Part shown: positions 34,664 to 43,152 of the stretch, piece by piece | Layout: each line of letters opens with the position of its first letter | Position numbering within the stretch: the first letter of the stretch is position 1 | Source: Muribaculaceae bacterium | GTDB lineage: Bacteria; Bacteroidota; Bacteroidia; Bacteroidales; Muribaculaceae | Assembly (NCBI GenBank): GCA_023663365.1 | Contig: JAMPHP010000001.1 | Coordinates: forward strand, 229,747-293,746 | DNA: 64,000 nucleotides | Reading direction: 5' to 3' | Program-made: the position numbers and the translations under genes | The notes under the pieces: model-generated | Seen by the model: only the letters and a program-made list of their open reading frames with translations | What the model was told of the DNA's origin: nothing | Databases searched by the model: none

Positions 34664-34730
34664 CCGCGCAAAAGAAGGGAGACCTTCCGATGCAGCTATT
34701 TTTAATCAACTTTTTTTATTAACTAATTAA

Positions 34731-36515
34731 ATGACAGAATTAAAAAATTCTCCGATTGAGGACTTCGATTGGACCGCCTACGAAAACGGCGAAAGCGCCG
34801 GCGAGAAGTCGCGTGAAGAACTCACCCACGCTTACGAGGAATCCCTCAACTCGGTAAAAGACAAAGAAGTAATCGAAGGTACCATCATCGCCCTTAACAA
34901 GCGCGAAGCCGTGGTTAACATCGACTACAAATCGGACGGTATCATCCCGATGAGCGAATTCCGCTACAACCCCGACATCAAAATCGGCGACAAGGTAGAG
35001 GTATTCATCGAAAATCAGGAAGACCGCAAGGGCCAGCTCATCCTCTCACACAAGAAAGCTCGTGCAGCTCGCTCGTGGGACCGCATCAACGCCGCCCTCG
35101 AAAACAACGAAATCATCAAGGGCTACATCAAGTGCCGCACCAAGGGTGGTATGATTGTCGACGTATTCGGCATCGAAGCCTTCCTCCCCGGCTCGCAGAT
35201 CGATGTGAAGCCCATCCGCGACTACGATGTATTCGTAGGCAAGACTATGGAATTCAAGGTTGTCAAGATCAACGAAGAATTCCGCAACGTGGTTGTATCG
35301 CACAAAGCCCTCATCGAGGCAGAGCTCGAGCAGCAGAAGCGCGAGATCATCTCTAAGCTCGAGAAGGGTCAGGTACTCGAAGGCACCGTCAAGAACATCA
35401 CCTCCTATGGCGTATTTATCGACCTTGGTGGCGTCGACGGCCTCATCCACATCACCGACCTTTCGTGGGGCCGCGTAAGCCACCCCAGCGAAGTTGTCGC
35501 TCTCGACCAGAAGATCAACGTTGTGATCCTCGACTTCGACAACGACAAGAAGCGCATCGCCCTCGGCCTCAAGCAGCTCCATCCCCATCCCTGGGATGCA
35601 CTCGATGCAGAGCTTAAGGTTGGCGACAAGGTCAAAGGCAAAGTTGTCGTTATGGCCGACTACGGCGCATTCCTCGAAGTCGCTCCCGGCGTAGAGGGTC
35701 TTATCCACGTGAGCGAAATGTCGTGGAGCCAGCACCTCCGCAGCGCTCAGGAATTCCTGAAGATCGGCGACGAAATCGAAGCTGTGATCCTTACCCTCGA
35801 CCGCAACGAGCGTAAGATGAGCCTCGGCATCAAGCAGCTCAAGAAAGATCCCTGGGAAGACATCGAAGTGAAGTACCCCATCGGCAGCCGCCACACCGCC
35901 AAGGTGCGCAACTTCACCAACTTCGGCGTGTTCGTGGAAATCGAAGAAGGCGTGGACGGCCTCATCCACATCTCCGACCTTTCCTGGACCAAGAAAATCA
36001 AGCACCCCAGCGAATTTACACAGGTAGGTGCCGACATCGAAGTGGAAGTACTCCAGATCGACAAGGACAACCGTCGCCTCAGCCTCGGCCACAAGCAGCT
36101 CGAAGAGAACCCCTGGGATGTATTCGAGACCATCTTCACCGTAGGCTCCGTACACGAAGGCACTATCGTGGAAATGCTCGAGAAAGGCGCTGTCGTTGCT
36201 CTCCCCTACGGTGTTGAAGGCTTCGCCACTCCCAAGCACCTCACCAAGGAAGACGGCACACAGGCCAAGGTTGACGAGAAGCTCAACTTCAAGGTGATCG
36301 AGTTCAACAAGGACAGCAAGCGCATCATCCTCTCGCACAGCCGTACTTTCGAGGACGACAGCCGCGCAGAGAAGCCTGCAAACGACCGCAAGCCCAAGCG
36401 TGCAGCCGCCAAGAAGCAGGAAGAAGCTCCCGCAGCTACTACCACTCCGCTCGAAAAGACCACTCTCGGCGACCTCGAAGCTCTCGCAGCTCTCAAGGAA
36501 AAACTCTCGAAGTAA
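34731..36515 (+). CDS. rpsA: 30S ribosomal protein S1
   Basis: A 594-residue protein with six S1 (OB-fold RNA-binding) domains, roughly at residues 43-110, 126-195, 214-284, 299-369, 385-456 and 470-545; typical blocks are YGVFIDLGGVDGLIHITDLSW and FGVFVEIEEGVDGLIHISDLSW. It binds mRNA on the small subunit, which matters most where mRNAs lack Shine-Dalgarno sequences, as here. The C-terminus is a Lys/Ala/Glu-rich tail. Single-gene unit with strong promoter and terminator; codon use looks more uniform than in its neighbours, fitting high expression. Confidence 0.97.
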   Translation: MTELKNSPIEDFDWTAYENGESAGEKSREELTHAYEESLNSVKDKEVIEGTIIALNKREAVVNIDYKSDGIIPMSEFRYNPDIKIGDKVEVFIENQEDRKGQLILSHKKARAARSWDRINAALENNEIIKGYIKCRTKGGMIVDVFGIEAFLPGSQIDVKPIRDYDVFVGKTMEFKVVKINEEFRNVVVSHKALIEAELEQQKREIISKLEKGQVLEGTVKNITSYGVFIDLGGVDGLIHITDLSWGRVSHPSEVVALDQKINVVILDFDNDKKRIALGLKQLHPHPWDALDAELKVGDKVKGKVVVMADYGAFLEVAPGVEGLIHVSEMSWSQHLRSAQEFLKIGDEIEAVILTLDRNERKMSLGIKQLKKDPWEDIEVKYPIGSRHTAKVRNFTNFGVFVEIEEGVDGLIHISDLSWTKKIKHPSEFTQVGADIEVEVLQIDKDNRRLSLGHKQLEENPWDVFETIFTVGSVHEGTIVEMLEKGAVVALPYGVEGFATPKHLTKEDGTQAKVDEKLNFKVIEFNKDSKRIILSHSRTFEDDSRAEKPANDRKPKRAAAKKQEEAPAATTTPLEKTTLGDLEALAALKEKLSK

Positions 36516-36535
36516 TAAAGCACTTCTATATATCA

Positions 36536-36573
36536 GCGTCCGCCGGGCTCCTGCCTTCGGCGGACGCTTTTTT
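36536..36573 (+). terminator. Terminator after rpsA
   Basis: A perfect 9-bp stem GCGTCCGCC/GGCGGACGC with a 14-nt loop is followed by six T. Confidence 0.93.
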
Positions 36574-36589
36574 CATCATATAAACTGCA

Positions 36590-36838
36590 ATGACACACGA
36601 ATATAAGACACAGGGCACTTGCTCGCGCTGCATTCGCTTCCGCATCGACGATGAAGGACTCATCCACGACATAGATTTCGAGGGCGGCTGCCCCGGCAAC
36701 ACCACAGGCGTGGCTACACTGGCCGAAGGACGCCCCGCACGCGCCGTGGCCGACCTTCTGCGAGGCACCGACTGCCGCGGACGAGGCACTTCATGCCCCG
36801 ACCAGCTGGCCAAAGCCATCGAGGAAGTTATGAGTTAA
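36590..36838 (+). CDS. TSCPD-domain small protein (TIGR03905 type)
   Basis: An 82-residue soluble protein. It has a conserved TQGTCSRCIRFRIDD start, a middle FEGGCPGNTTGVATLAEG and the name motif TSCPDQLA near the C-terminus, with five conserved Cys that could bind metal. The domain also occurs at the end of some B12-dependent ribonucleotide reductases; the stand-alone form has no settled role. It begins 16 bp after the rpsA terminator. Confidence 0.88.
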   Translation: MTHEYKTQGTCSRCIRFRIDDEGLIHDIDFEGGCPGNTTGVATLAEGRPARAVADLLRGTDCRGRGTSCPDQLAKAIEEVMS

Positions 36839-36860
36839 GAGTTATGAGATATAAGTTAGA

Positions 36861-36899
36861 AAAATTCGGCACAGCCTTTTCGGGTTGTGCCGAATTTTT
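36861..36899. terminator. Two-way terminator between the TSCPD gene and yifB
   Basis: AAAATTCGGCACAGCC pairs with GGTTGTGCCGAATTTTT around a short loop; A and T runs on both sides let it serve the convergent genes. Just before it (36832-36858) is a piece of the GAGTTATGAGATAT repeat family. Confidence 0.85.
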
Positions 36900-36956
36900 C
36901 ATATTTTGTCTTGAAACGAATGCACTTAAAACTCAGCATTTTTTCAAACCGCACTC

Positions 36957-38510
36957 TTACACGGCGCTCCATTGTTGCCCCCAGCTCGAGCGGTCGAGGG
37001 TGCGGTAGTTGACGGCTTCCTGCACGTGGCGCGGCTCTATCGAGGGCGAGGCATCGAGGTCGGCAATCGTGCGCGCAACTTTAAGAATGCGGTCGTAGGC
37101 ACGTGCGCTCATATCGTACTTCTCCATGGCCCGCCGGACGATGGCGAGTGCTTCGGGCGAGAGTGCGCAGTAGCGTGCCATCAGACGCGAATTTATCTGT
37201 GCGTTGCAGTGCACTCCGGGCTCATCGGCATAGCGCTCGGCCTGGATGCGGCGGGCGGCTATCACGCGCTCCCTGATTGCAGCGGAGCTTTCGCCAGTCG
37301 ACAGCCCTGAGAGCTCGTCGAATGGCACGGGCATGATTTCCACATGGAGGTCGATGCGGTCGAGCAGAGGGCCTGAAATGCGGTTCATATAGCGGCTAAC
37401 GGCACCGGGCAGGCAGGTGCACCGCTTGGTGGGATGGGTGTAGTAGCCGCAGGGGCAGGGGTTCATCGATGCCACGAGCATGAAGCCGGCGGGATAATCG
37501 ATCTGATAGCGTGCGCGGCTCACGCTGATGTGCCTGTCTTCGAGGGGCTGGCGGAGCACTTCGAGCACGGCGCGGGGATATTCGGGAAACTCGTCGAGGA
37601 AGAGTATGCCATTGTGTGCCAGCGATATTTCGCCGGGCTTGGGGAATGAACCACCGCCGACCATCGCTACGGGCGACACGGTGTGATGCGGCGAGCGGAA
37701 GGGGCGCACCGTCATCAGGCGCGAGCCGCGGGGCAGTTTGCCTGCCACGGAGTGTATCTTGGTGGTCTCGAGCGCTTCGCCCAGTGTGAGCGGCGGCATG
37801 ATCGAGGGCAGGCGCTTGGCGAGCATCGACTTGCCCGAGCCGGGCGGGCCTATCATGAGGATGTTGTGGCCACCGGCACAGGCCACTTCAAAAGCGCGCT
37901 TTACATTGTCCTGGCCTTTGACGTCGGAAAAATCGCAGTCGTAGACGTTCTGCGCGCGTGCAAACTCCGCTCTTGTATCTACCACCATCGGGTCGAGCTT
38001 GAGCTCGCCGCGGAGGAAATCGGCCACCTGGCGCAGAGAGCTCACGCCGTAGACGTCGAGATTGTTTACCACGGCAGCCTCTGTGGCGTTTGCCTCGGGC
38101 ACGATGATGCCCTTAAAACCGCGTGCACGGGCCTCTATGGCCATTGGCAGGACGCCCCTGACGGGGAGCACGGAGCCGTCGAGCGAGAGCTCTCCCATGA
38201 TCATGTAGCGGTCGAGCTCGGGCGCCTCTATCAGCTCGCTTCCGGCGAGGATGCCGAGGGCGATAGGGAGGTCGTAGGCGGCCCCTTCCTTGCGGACATC
38301 GGCCGGCGCCATGTTGATGATGGCCGAGAGGCGCGATATATTGTAGCCCGACTGCGTGAGGGCAGCTCTGACACGCTCATGGCTCTCCTTCACGGCCGTG
38401 TCGGGCAGGCCGACGATGGTAAACTGAAATCCTTTGCCGATGACAATCTCGACTGTCACAACGATGGCATTGATGCCTTGGACGGCGGCTGCGTAGGTCT
38501 TGACGAGCAT
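36957..38510 (-). CDS. YifB/ComM-family Mg-chelatase-like ATPase
   Basis: A 517-residue AAA+ ATPase. The N-terminal domain (about 1-180, VKTYAAAVQGINAIVV, TIVGLPDTAVKESHERVRAAL) is Lon-protease-like. The AAA+ part has Walker A (GPPGSGKSMLAKRLPSIMPPL) and the YifB-type LDEFPEYPRAVLEVLRQPLEDR. A Cys-rich CPCGYYTHPTKRCTC follows. ComM proteins of this family act as hexameric helicases in branch migration during natural transformation. It lies 4 bp after the DUF4369 gene, in the phospholipase operon. Confidence 0.93.
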   Translation of the reverse strand: MLVKTYAAAVQGINAIVVTVEIVIGKGFQFTIVGLPDTAVKESHERVRAALTQSGYNISRLSAIINMAPADVRKEGAAYDLPIALGILAGSELIEAPELDRYMIMGELSLDGSVLPVRGVLPMAIEARARGFKGIIVPEANATEAAVVNNLDVYGVSSLRQVADFLRGELKLDPMVVDTRAEFARAQNVYDCDFSDVKGQDNVKRAFEVACAGGHNILMIGPPGSGKSMLAKRLPSIMPPLTLGEALETTKIHSVAGKLPRGSRLMTVRPFRSPHHTVSPVAMVGGGSFPKPGEISLAHNGILFLDEFPEYPRAVLEVLRQPLEDRHISVSRARYQIDYPAGFMLVASMNPCPCGYYTHPTKRCTCLPGAVSRYMNRISGPLLDRIDLHVEIMPVPFDELSGLSTGESSAAIRERVIAARRIQAERYADEPGVHCNAQINSRLMARYCALSPEALAIVRRAMEKYDMSARAYDRILKVARTIADLDASPSIEPRHVQEAVNYRTLDRSSWGQQWSAV

Positions 38511-38514
38511 GACA

Positions 38515-39528
38515 TCAACGTTTTAGCAATGAGTCGACCACTTCGGCGGCACGCCGTGCCGACACTCCTCGGTAAATCTGCCCGGCGGTGGAGTCGCACA
38601 CCACGAAATAGGGCACGGAGGGCACGCCGAGGGGCTCCACGCTCATAGCGGCGAGGCCTCCGGGAGCCCAGCCTTGATGCCAGGAGGCGCTGTCGGCGGC
38701 GATGGATTTCTTCCACGCCACAGTGTCGGGGTCGAGGGAGATGTCGAGCACGCCCGGCGCCGATGCACGGTGGCGGGTGCTCAGGCGGCGCAGCACGGGG
38801 AGCACGCTGTCGGTGCGGATGTCGCCGGCGCTGCTCACGGCAATGAGCGATACAGGGCTCTGCGTGGGGTCGAAGGAGGAAAGGCTTCCGTCCGTGCCTA
38901 TATACTTGACGGGCTTCACGGGGCCGTGTGCATCGGCGGTGATAAGGCGCTGCATGAGGTAGTTGTAGCCCTCGGTGAGCGACGATGGCCTGGCCTCGGC
39001 GGTGATGTAATCCATGAGCGAGTCGGCCTCCACGGGCGAGCGGGAAGAGTCGTAGGCGGTGAGCAGCAGCAGCGTGGACACCACGTCGGCAGGATTTTCC
39101 TTGATATATCGTGCCACTACGGGATTGGCATCGCGCTCGAGCTCATCGGCATTAGAGCGCAGGAAAGCGCTCCAGCGCGAGTTCACGTCGGAGCCGTCGG
39201 CCTCCACGGCGAAGGGCTTGGCCTGGTCGATATTGATGGTGTAGGTCTCGCCGTTGACCACATAGAGGCGGCCTATGGGGCGGTAGTCGTAGTCGGTGAT
39301 TTCGAGCAGTGTGGGCTGCGACGCCGAGGCGAAGAACTCGAACTCACCCTCACGCACGCCCGTGATGAGGGTGCGGTAGACACCGTCGGCGTAGTATCCG
39401 GCACGGAGGTTCATGGTGGGCTTGCCTTCGATAGTGCCGTTGACACGGAACTGCTCATCGTCGGAGCATGATCCTGCGATGAGTGCCGTCAGGAGGAGGA
39501 GGATTATGGCGCGGAGTGAACGGTTCAT
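38515..39528 (-). CDS. DUF4369 lipoprotein with thioredoxin-like domain lacking CXXC
   Basis: A 337-residue lipoprotein with lipobox (IAGSC, near C21) and an acidic SDDEQF after it. Residues about 25-130 match DUF4369 (VNGTIEGKPTMNLRAGYYADGVYRTL). The C-terminal part (about 225-337) is laid out like a TlpA/ResA thioredoxin (PVSLIAVSSAGDIRTDSVLPVLRRLS ... GVPSVPYFVVCDSTAGQI), but the CXXC site is missing. It may bind rather than reduce a partner. Spacing to both neighbours is 3-4 bp, so it is part of one operon. Confidence 0.8.
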   Translation of the reverse strand: MNRSLRAIILLLLTALIAGSCSDDEQFRVNGTIEGKPTMNLRAGYYADGVYRTLITGVREGEFEFFASASQPTLLEITDYDYRPIGRLYVVNGETYTINIDQAKPFAVEADGSDVNSRWSAFLRSNADELERDANPVVARYIKENPADVVSTLLLLTAYDSSRSPVEADSLMDYITAEARPSSLTEGYNYLMQRLITADAHGPVKPVKYIGTDGSLSSFDPTQSPVSLIAVSSAGDIRTDSVLPVLRRLSTRHRASAPGVLDISLDPDTVAWKKSIAADSASWHQGWAPGGLAAMSVEPLGVPSVPYFVVCDSTAGQIYRGVSARRAAEVVDSLLKR

Positions 39529-39531
39529 AGC

Positions 39532-40374
39532 TTAAAAATCGCTGAAAAGTTTTGGCCTGATGAGGAGGCCGATGCGGATTTGCGAGTGGAATTTATTGTA
39601 CTCGAGCAGCCCCTCGCCGTAGCCGTTGTAGAACTGGAGGAAGAGGTACTGGTTGTCGCGCTTGAAGATGCGGTATGATACGTCGACGATGGTGTTGCAG
39701 CTGCCTATGCGGTGACGCGGCACTATGGTGACTCCGCCGGTGAAACGGCGGTCGTCGCTCACGACCTGAAAGCCGAACTGGCAGAAGCCGCAGTAGTCGA
39801 CGATGTCCTTGTTGTTGCCGCCGTCGACGATAGGAGCCCATATCTTGCCGTGCACCATGAGATTTTTGGTGACCATGACGTTTGCGGCCAGGGCCACGCG
39901 GTTCCATGAGCGCGACTGGATGCTGTCGCGTCCGTTGCTCTCGTGCTCGATGAGGAATGTGAGCTTGCCTATATACCGGTTCTTGACGAAGAGAGGCTTT
40001 GTGAGGCCTATACCGGGGTTGAAGTTGAGGTCGGTCATAGGGAGAGAGTTCTCGAGCACGTTCCAGAAGCATTTCTGAGTGTAGAATAGATAGAGGTATG
40101 TGCCCCAGGGGAGCGTGGAGCGTGTGAGGCGCTGCGATATCGAAATCTGGAACTTGACGTTTGTGTTGCTCTTTGACGCCTTGGGGCCGAGTGGCGGGCC
40201 GAAGATGAAGTAGTTGTCCTTGTATAGGCCGAAGTATGGCTGATTGGAGAAGTCGCGCTTGACACTGTCGGCATCGAGGGGGTCGCCACCGCCGGTGACA
40301 AGGATTTGAGCCGAAGCTCCGAGGCCGAGCATCAGCGACAGGAAGAGGAGTAATATGCGGAGTAGTGCGGACAT
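39532..40374 (-). CDS. pldA: Outer membrane phospholipase A
   Basis: A 280-residue outer membrane enzyme of the OMPLA family that hydrolyses phospholipids that reach the outer leaflet. A signal peptide (ending LGASAQ) precedes the barrel. The catalytic segment is clear: FLIEHESNGRDS with the active-site His and Ser in H-X-S, followed by SRSWNR holding the Asn. It ends in LLIRPKLFSDF. First of three genes in a tight operon with the DUF4369 lipoprotein and yifB. A -7-like TAAATTTG at 40400-40407 (minus) lacks a -33 partner. Confidence 0.92.
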   Translation of the reverse strand: MSALLRILLLFLSLMLGLGASAQILVTGGGDPLDADSVKRDFSNQPYFGLYKDNYFIFGPPLGPKASKSNTNVKFQISISQRLTRSTLPWGTYLYLFYTQKCFWNVLENSLPMTDLNFNPGIGLTKPLFVKNRYIGKLTFLIEHESNGRDSIQSRSWNRVALAANVMVTKNLMVHGKIWAPIVDGGNNKDIVDYCGFCQFGFQVVSDDRRFTGGVTIVPRHRIGSCNTIVDVSYRIFKRDNQYLFLQFYNGYGEGLLEYNKFHSQIRIGLLIRPKLFSDF

Positions 40375-40441
40375 TCTGCTGTGATGGATGATGATTTTGC
40401 AAATTTAAGCAATTTCAGCCGCATAAACCCTACGCCGAGGT

Positions 40442-40478
40442 AAAAAAAAGAGTGCGCCCTGCAATGAGGACGCACTCT
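40442..40478 (-). terminator. Terminator of the SusC-D-E-F type operon
   Basis: On the minus strand AGAGTGCGTCC pairs with GGGCGCACTCT (one mismatch) and is followed by eight T, 21 bp past the stop of the last gene. Confidence 0.9.
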
Positions 40479-40498
40479 GAAGACTTATCTACTAAGAA

Positions 40499-41998
40499 TT
40501 ACTTCTTGGTGATTTTAACAGTGTTTGGCTGCTTGGCGAAGTCGAGGGTGATGTCGTAGGTGCCATCCTCGTCGACGGTGAGGTTTCCGCCGTTCTGCAC
40601 GATGTTGTTGATGTCGCCACCGTAGCTTACAGCCCAGGCGTGGTCGACGCAGAACTTGAATTCTTCGCCGGCCTTGAGCTCTACGCCCTTAATCGACCAA
40701 GTGCGGAAGCGCGAAGCGGAGGTAAGCTCGGGAGCGGTCTCGAGAGTCCAGTCGTTGAACTGACCGATGAGCTGGATGGAGTTGACGGGAGTTACCTTCA
40801 TCTTGAGCGAGCCGACGTTGACGGAGATGTAGTAGAGGCCGTTTGTAGCGGAGAAAGCAGTGCCTTCGCCGGCTGAGGCAAATGCCTGGATTTGGGCGGT
40901 GACTACACCGTTTGCGTCGGTGGTGATTTCAGTGTCCTTGGGGTCGCCGCCTTCCTCGGGAGTTTCCTTGGCGAGGAGGTATACGACGCCGTCGTTAGAG
41001 GGCTGGGCAGTGAAGTAGTATGTGCCGTAGAGACGCATTGTGCCGTCGTAGTTCACGTAGTCGTTTGTGAAGAGCTTGAGCACGCTTGCGAAGTTCGACG
41101 AGCTTGTGGCACCGCCGGGCACGTAGAGGCAGTCGTAGGCAATCGACACGGTGTAGGTGTTCTTGAGCACGTCGATCGACACCAGGTAGGGAGTCATGTT
41201 GGTGGCCTCGAGCACGGTAGCCTCGGGAGCGGCACCGGCTGTGAGGGTACCTTCGTCGATAGCGTTGGTAGCTTCTGCGGGCACGGGGTTGAGGGTGGAT
41301 GTGCCATCGGTGGTTCCGACGCTGATAGTCCACTCTATGCCACCTGCGGGAGCTTCCACGCGACCGGCGAACTGGCCGTTGTCGTAGACGCTGGCGGCAG
41401 CTTCCACCTTATTGAGGCGGAGTGTGAGCCACTGCTGAGTGCCGCAGGGACGGTACATGAGGTAGTAGTCGTAGCCAAGCTGCACAGCGGGAGTGAAGGG
41501 AGTGACCTTGTAGTCGTACTTGCCGTAGAGGTAGTCGGCACCGCCGAGGCGCATCTCCGAGGTACCCTGCACGGCGTAGGCAGCCACGCGGGTGTAGAGC
41601 TGAATCTGACCGGGGTCGTGAGTGAAGGTGTCGTAGATTGCGGAGTTGAGGGTTGAAGGAGCCACAGTGATGAGATCGCCTTCAAGCTTTGTCTCCACAA
41701 GGGTGGTCTTTGTAAATTCAGGGGTGTTCGACACCTCGAAGCGGAATACGAGGTCGAAAGAGGAGGGGAAATTCTGAATTGCCGTCACCTTTGCCAGAGT
41801 GAGGCGCTCGCCGGCATCGGCCAGAGGCTGAAGGTCGATCACAGTCTCGCCGCCGTTGACCTGCTCAATGGTGAGGTCGCTGCTCGAGAAGAGGTCGAGT
41901 TCGGGAAAGGTTGCGGGCTCGGGGTTGGGGAGCATGTCGTCGCATGCAGCAAAACCCATCGCGAGCGCTATCCCGAAGATAAGTGCTGATTTCTTCAT
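40499..41998 (-). CDS. SusF/SusE-like outer membrane glycan-binding lipoprotein
   Basis: A 499-residue lipoprotein (signal peptide, lipobox GFAAC, C19, followed by DDM). An N-terminal immunoglobulin-like SusE domain (FELSDLTIEQVNGGETVID region) is followed by further beta domains; the C-terminal one (SIQLIGQFNDWTLETAPELT, FKFCVDHAWAVSYGGDIN, YDITLDF) matches the starch-binding domains of SusE/SusF. It should sit on the surface and hold an oligosaccharide, perhaps an alpha-glucan. Last gene of the four-gene operon. Confidence 0.85.
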   Translation of the reverse strand: MKKSALIFGIALAMGFAACDDMLPNPEPATFPELDLFSSSDLTIEQVNGGETVIDLQPLADAGERLTLAKVTAIQNFPSSFDLVFRFEVSNTPEFTKTTLVETKLEGDLITVAPSTLNSAIYDTFTHDPGQIQLYTRVAAYAVQGTSEMRLGGADYLYGKYDYKVTPFTPAVQLGYDYYLMYRPCGTQQWLTLRLNKVEAAASVYDNGQFAGRVEAPAGGIEWTISVGTTDGTSTLNPVPAEATNAIDEGTLTAGAAPEATVLEATNMTPYLVSIDVLKNTYTVSIAYDCLYVPGGATSSSNFASVLKLFTNDYVNYDGTMRLYGTYYFTAQPSNDGVVYLLAKETPEEGGDPKDTEITTDANGVVTAQIQAFASAGEGTAFSATNGLYYISVNVGSLKMKVTPVNSIQLIGQFNDWTLETAPELTSASRFRTWSIKGVELKAGEEFKFCVDHAWAVSYGGDINNIVQNGGNLTVDEDGTYDITLDFAKQPNTVKITKK

Positions 41999-42031
41999 AT
42001 TGAGTTTGAGCTGTTTTTCTGTTTAGGAAAT

Positions 42032-43120
42032 TTATTCGGAGATAGCAGTGAACACGGGTTCGTTGATGCCGGTAGCATCGGGAGCAACGGTCACGTTCCA
42101 GTTGCCGACCTTGAAGTAAACCTTGGGCTTGTTCTTGTCCACGAGGCTCACAGCGATGGTCATCTGAGTGGGCACGTCGAGGAGGACGCCCCAGTTACCC
42201 TTGCCATATACGGCATTGCCGGTGTAGAAGGAGCCGGGGTTCATGCCGTCGGAGAAACCGCCGGTGATGGGCTCAACGTAGAAGTCGGCTTCGTTGGAGC
42301 CTACCATCTTGGAACCGTCGCCCCAGCCGGAGAGCTCGGTGAAGAAGCGCCACTGGGTGTTGTAGTCGTTGCCGGAAGCTCCTGCATGTACGCTCTCGGT
42401 GTCGGGCATGAGGAAGGAGCCTGCATAGATGCGTGCACCGATAGCATCTTCGGGCTCGATGAGCTGCCAATCCTTGTAGAATGTGGCATTGGCGGCACTG
42501 GGCTCAGTGAAGCCGTTGCAGTCACCGCAGATGTAGATCACACCGGCCACGGGCACTGCGAATGAAAGCTGCACATTGGTGTAGCTCACGCTGTTGCTCG
42601 AAGCCACAAGGCTCGAGGGCACGCCGGGGATCTGGCAGGTGGCACGGAAGTAGACTGTGAGGCCTTCTGTGGCACCGCCGTTGGCGATATATTCGTCCCA
42701 AGCCTCAGGGCTGTCGATGCCGAGGAGATTGCACATAGCCAGCGCGAGGTCGTAGGTGCGGAGGCTCATGGCGGGGTTGTTGGCATCCTGGTTGTCGATG
42801 CTCTTGTAGGTGGCGGGGGTGACAACGTTGTCGGCCTCGTCGCGGATTTCGTCGGTGAACTCATTTGTGAGGCTCACCTGAGCACCGTAGACGCACTGCG
42901 TGGCTACGCCGTAGTCGGCCTGGCCTGAGCAAGTGAGGCTGAAGGTGGATTTATTGTCTTTGTCGTCGGTAGTGGCCAGATACTCATTCTGCAGCGGAGG
43001 AGTGTGCACTTTGAAGGAGTCGGCGGAGGGCTCGTGGTAGACAGGCTTCTCGGTGTCGGCGCAGGCGCTCATGGAAGCGGCGAGGGCCACACCGGCCATC
43101 ATATATATGAATTTTTTCAT
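42032..43120 (-). CDS. SusE-type outer membrane lipoprotein
   Basis: A 362-residue lipoprotein with lipobox (SMSAC, C20, then ADTEK). The first domain (LQNEYLATTDDKDNKSTFSLTCSG) is a SusE-like immunoglobulin fold; residues about 190-362 (AGVIYICGDCNGFTEPSAAN ... WNVTVAPDATG) look like one carbohydrate-binding beta-sandwich. It lies third in the operon, between SusD and the SusF-like gene. The start at 43120 places the Lys-rich signal peptide correctly. Confidence 0.82.
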   Translation of the reverse strand: MKKFIYMMAGVALAASMSACADTEKPVYHEPSADSFKVHTPPLQNEYLATTDDKDNKSTFSLTCSGQADYGVATQCVYGAQVSLTNEFTDEIRDEADNVVTPATYKSIDNQDANNPAMSLRTYDLALAMCNLLGIDSPEAWDEYIANGGATEGLTVYFRATCQIPGVPSSLVASSNSVSYTNVQLSFAVPVAGVIYICGDCNGFTEPSAANATFYKDWQLIEPEDAIGARIYAGSFLMPDTESVHAGASGNDYNTQWRFFTELSGWGDGSKMVGSNEADFYVEPITGGFSDGMNPGSFYTGNAVYGKGNWGVLLDVPTQMTIAVSLVDKNKPKVYFKVGNWNVTVAPDATGINEPVFTAISE

Positions 43121-43152
43121 TTTAAATTCCATTTAAGAGTTGCTGTAATGGA

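Noticed and set aside
34664..34730. Riboswitch or S1 autoregulation structure in the rpsA leader
   Set aside because: The leader is short and AT-rich; I found no stable conserved fold.
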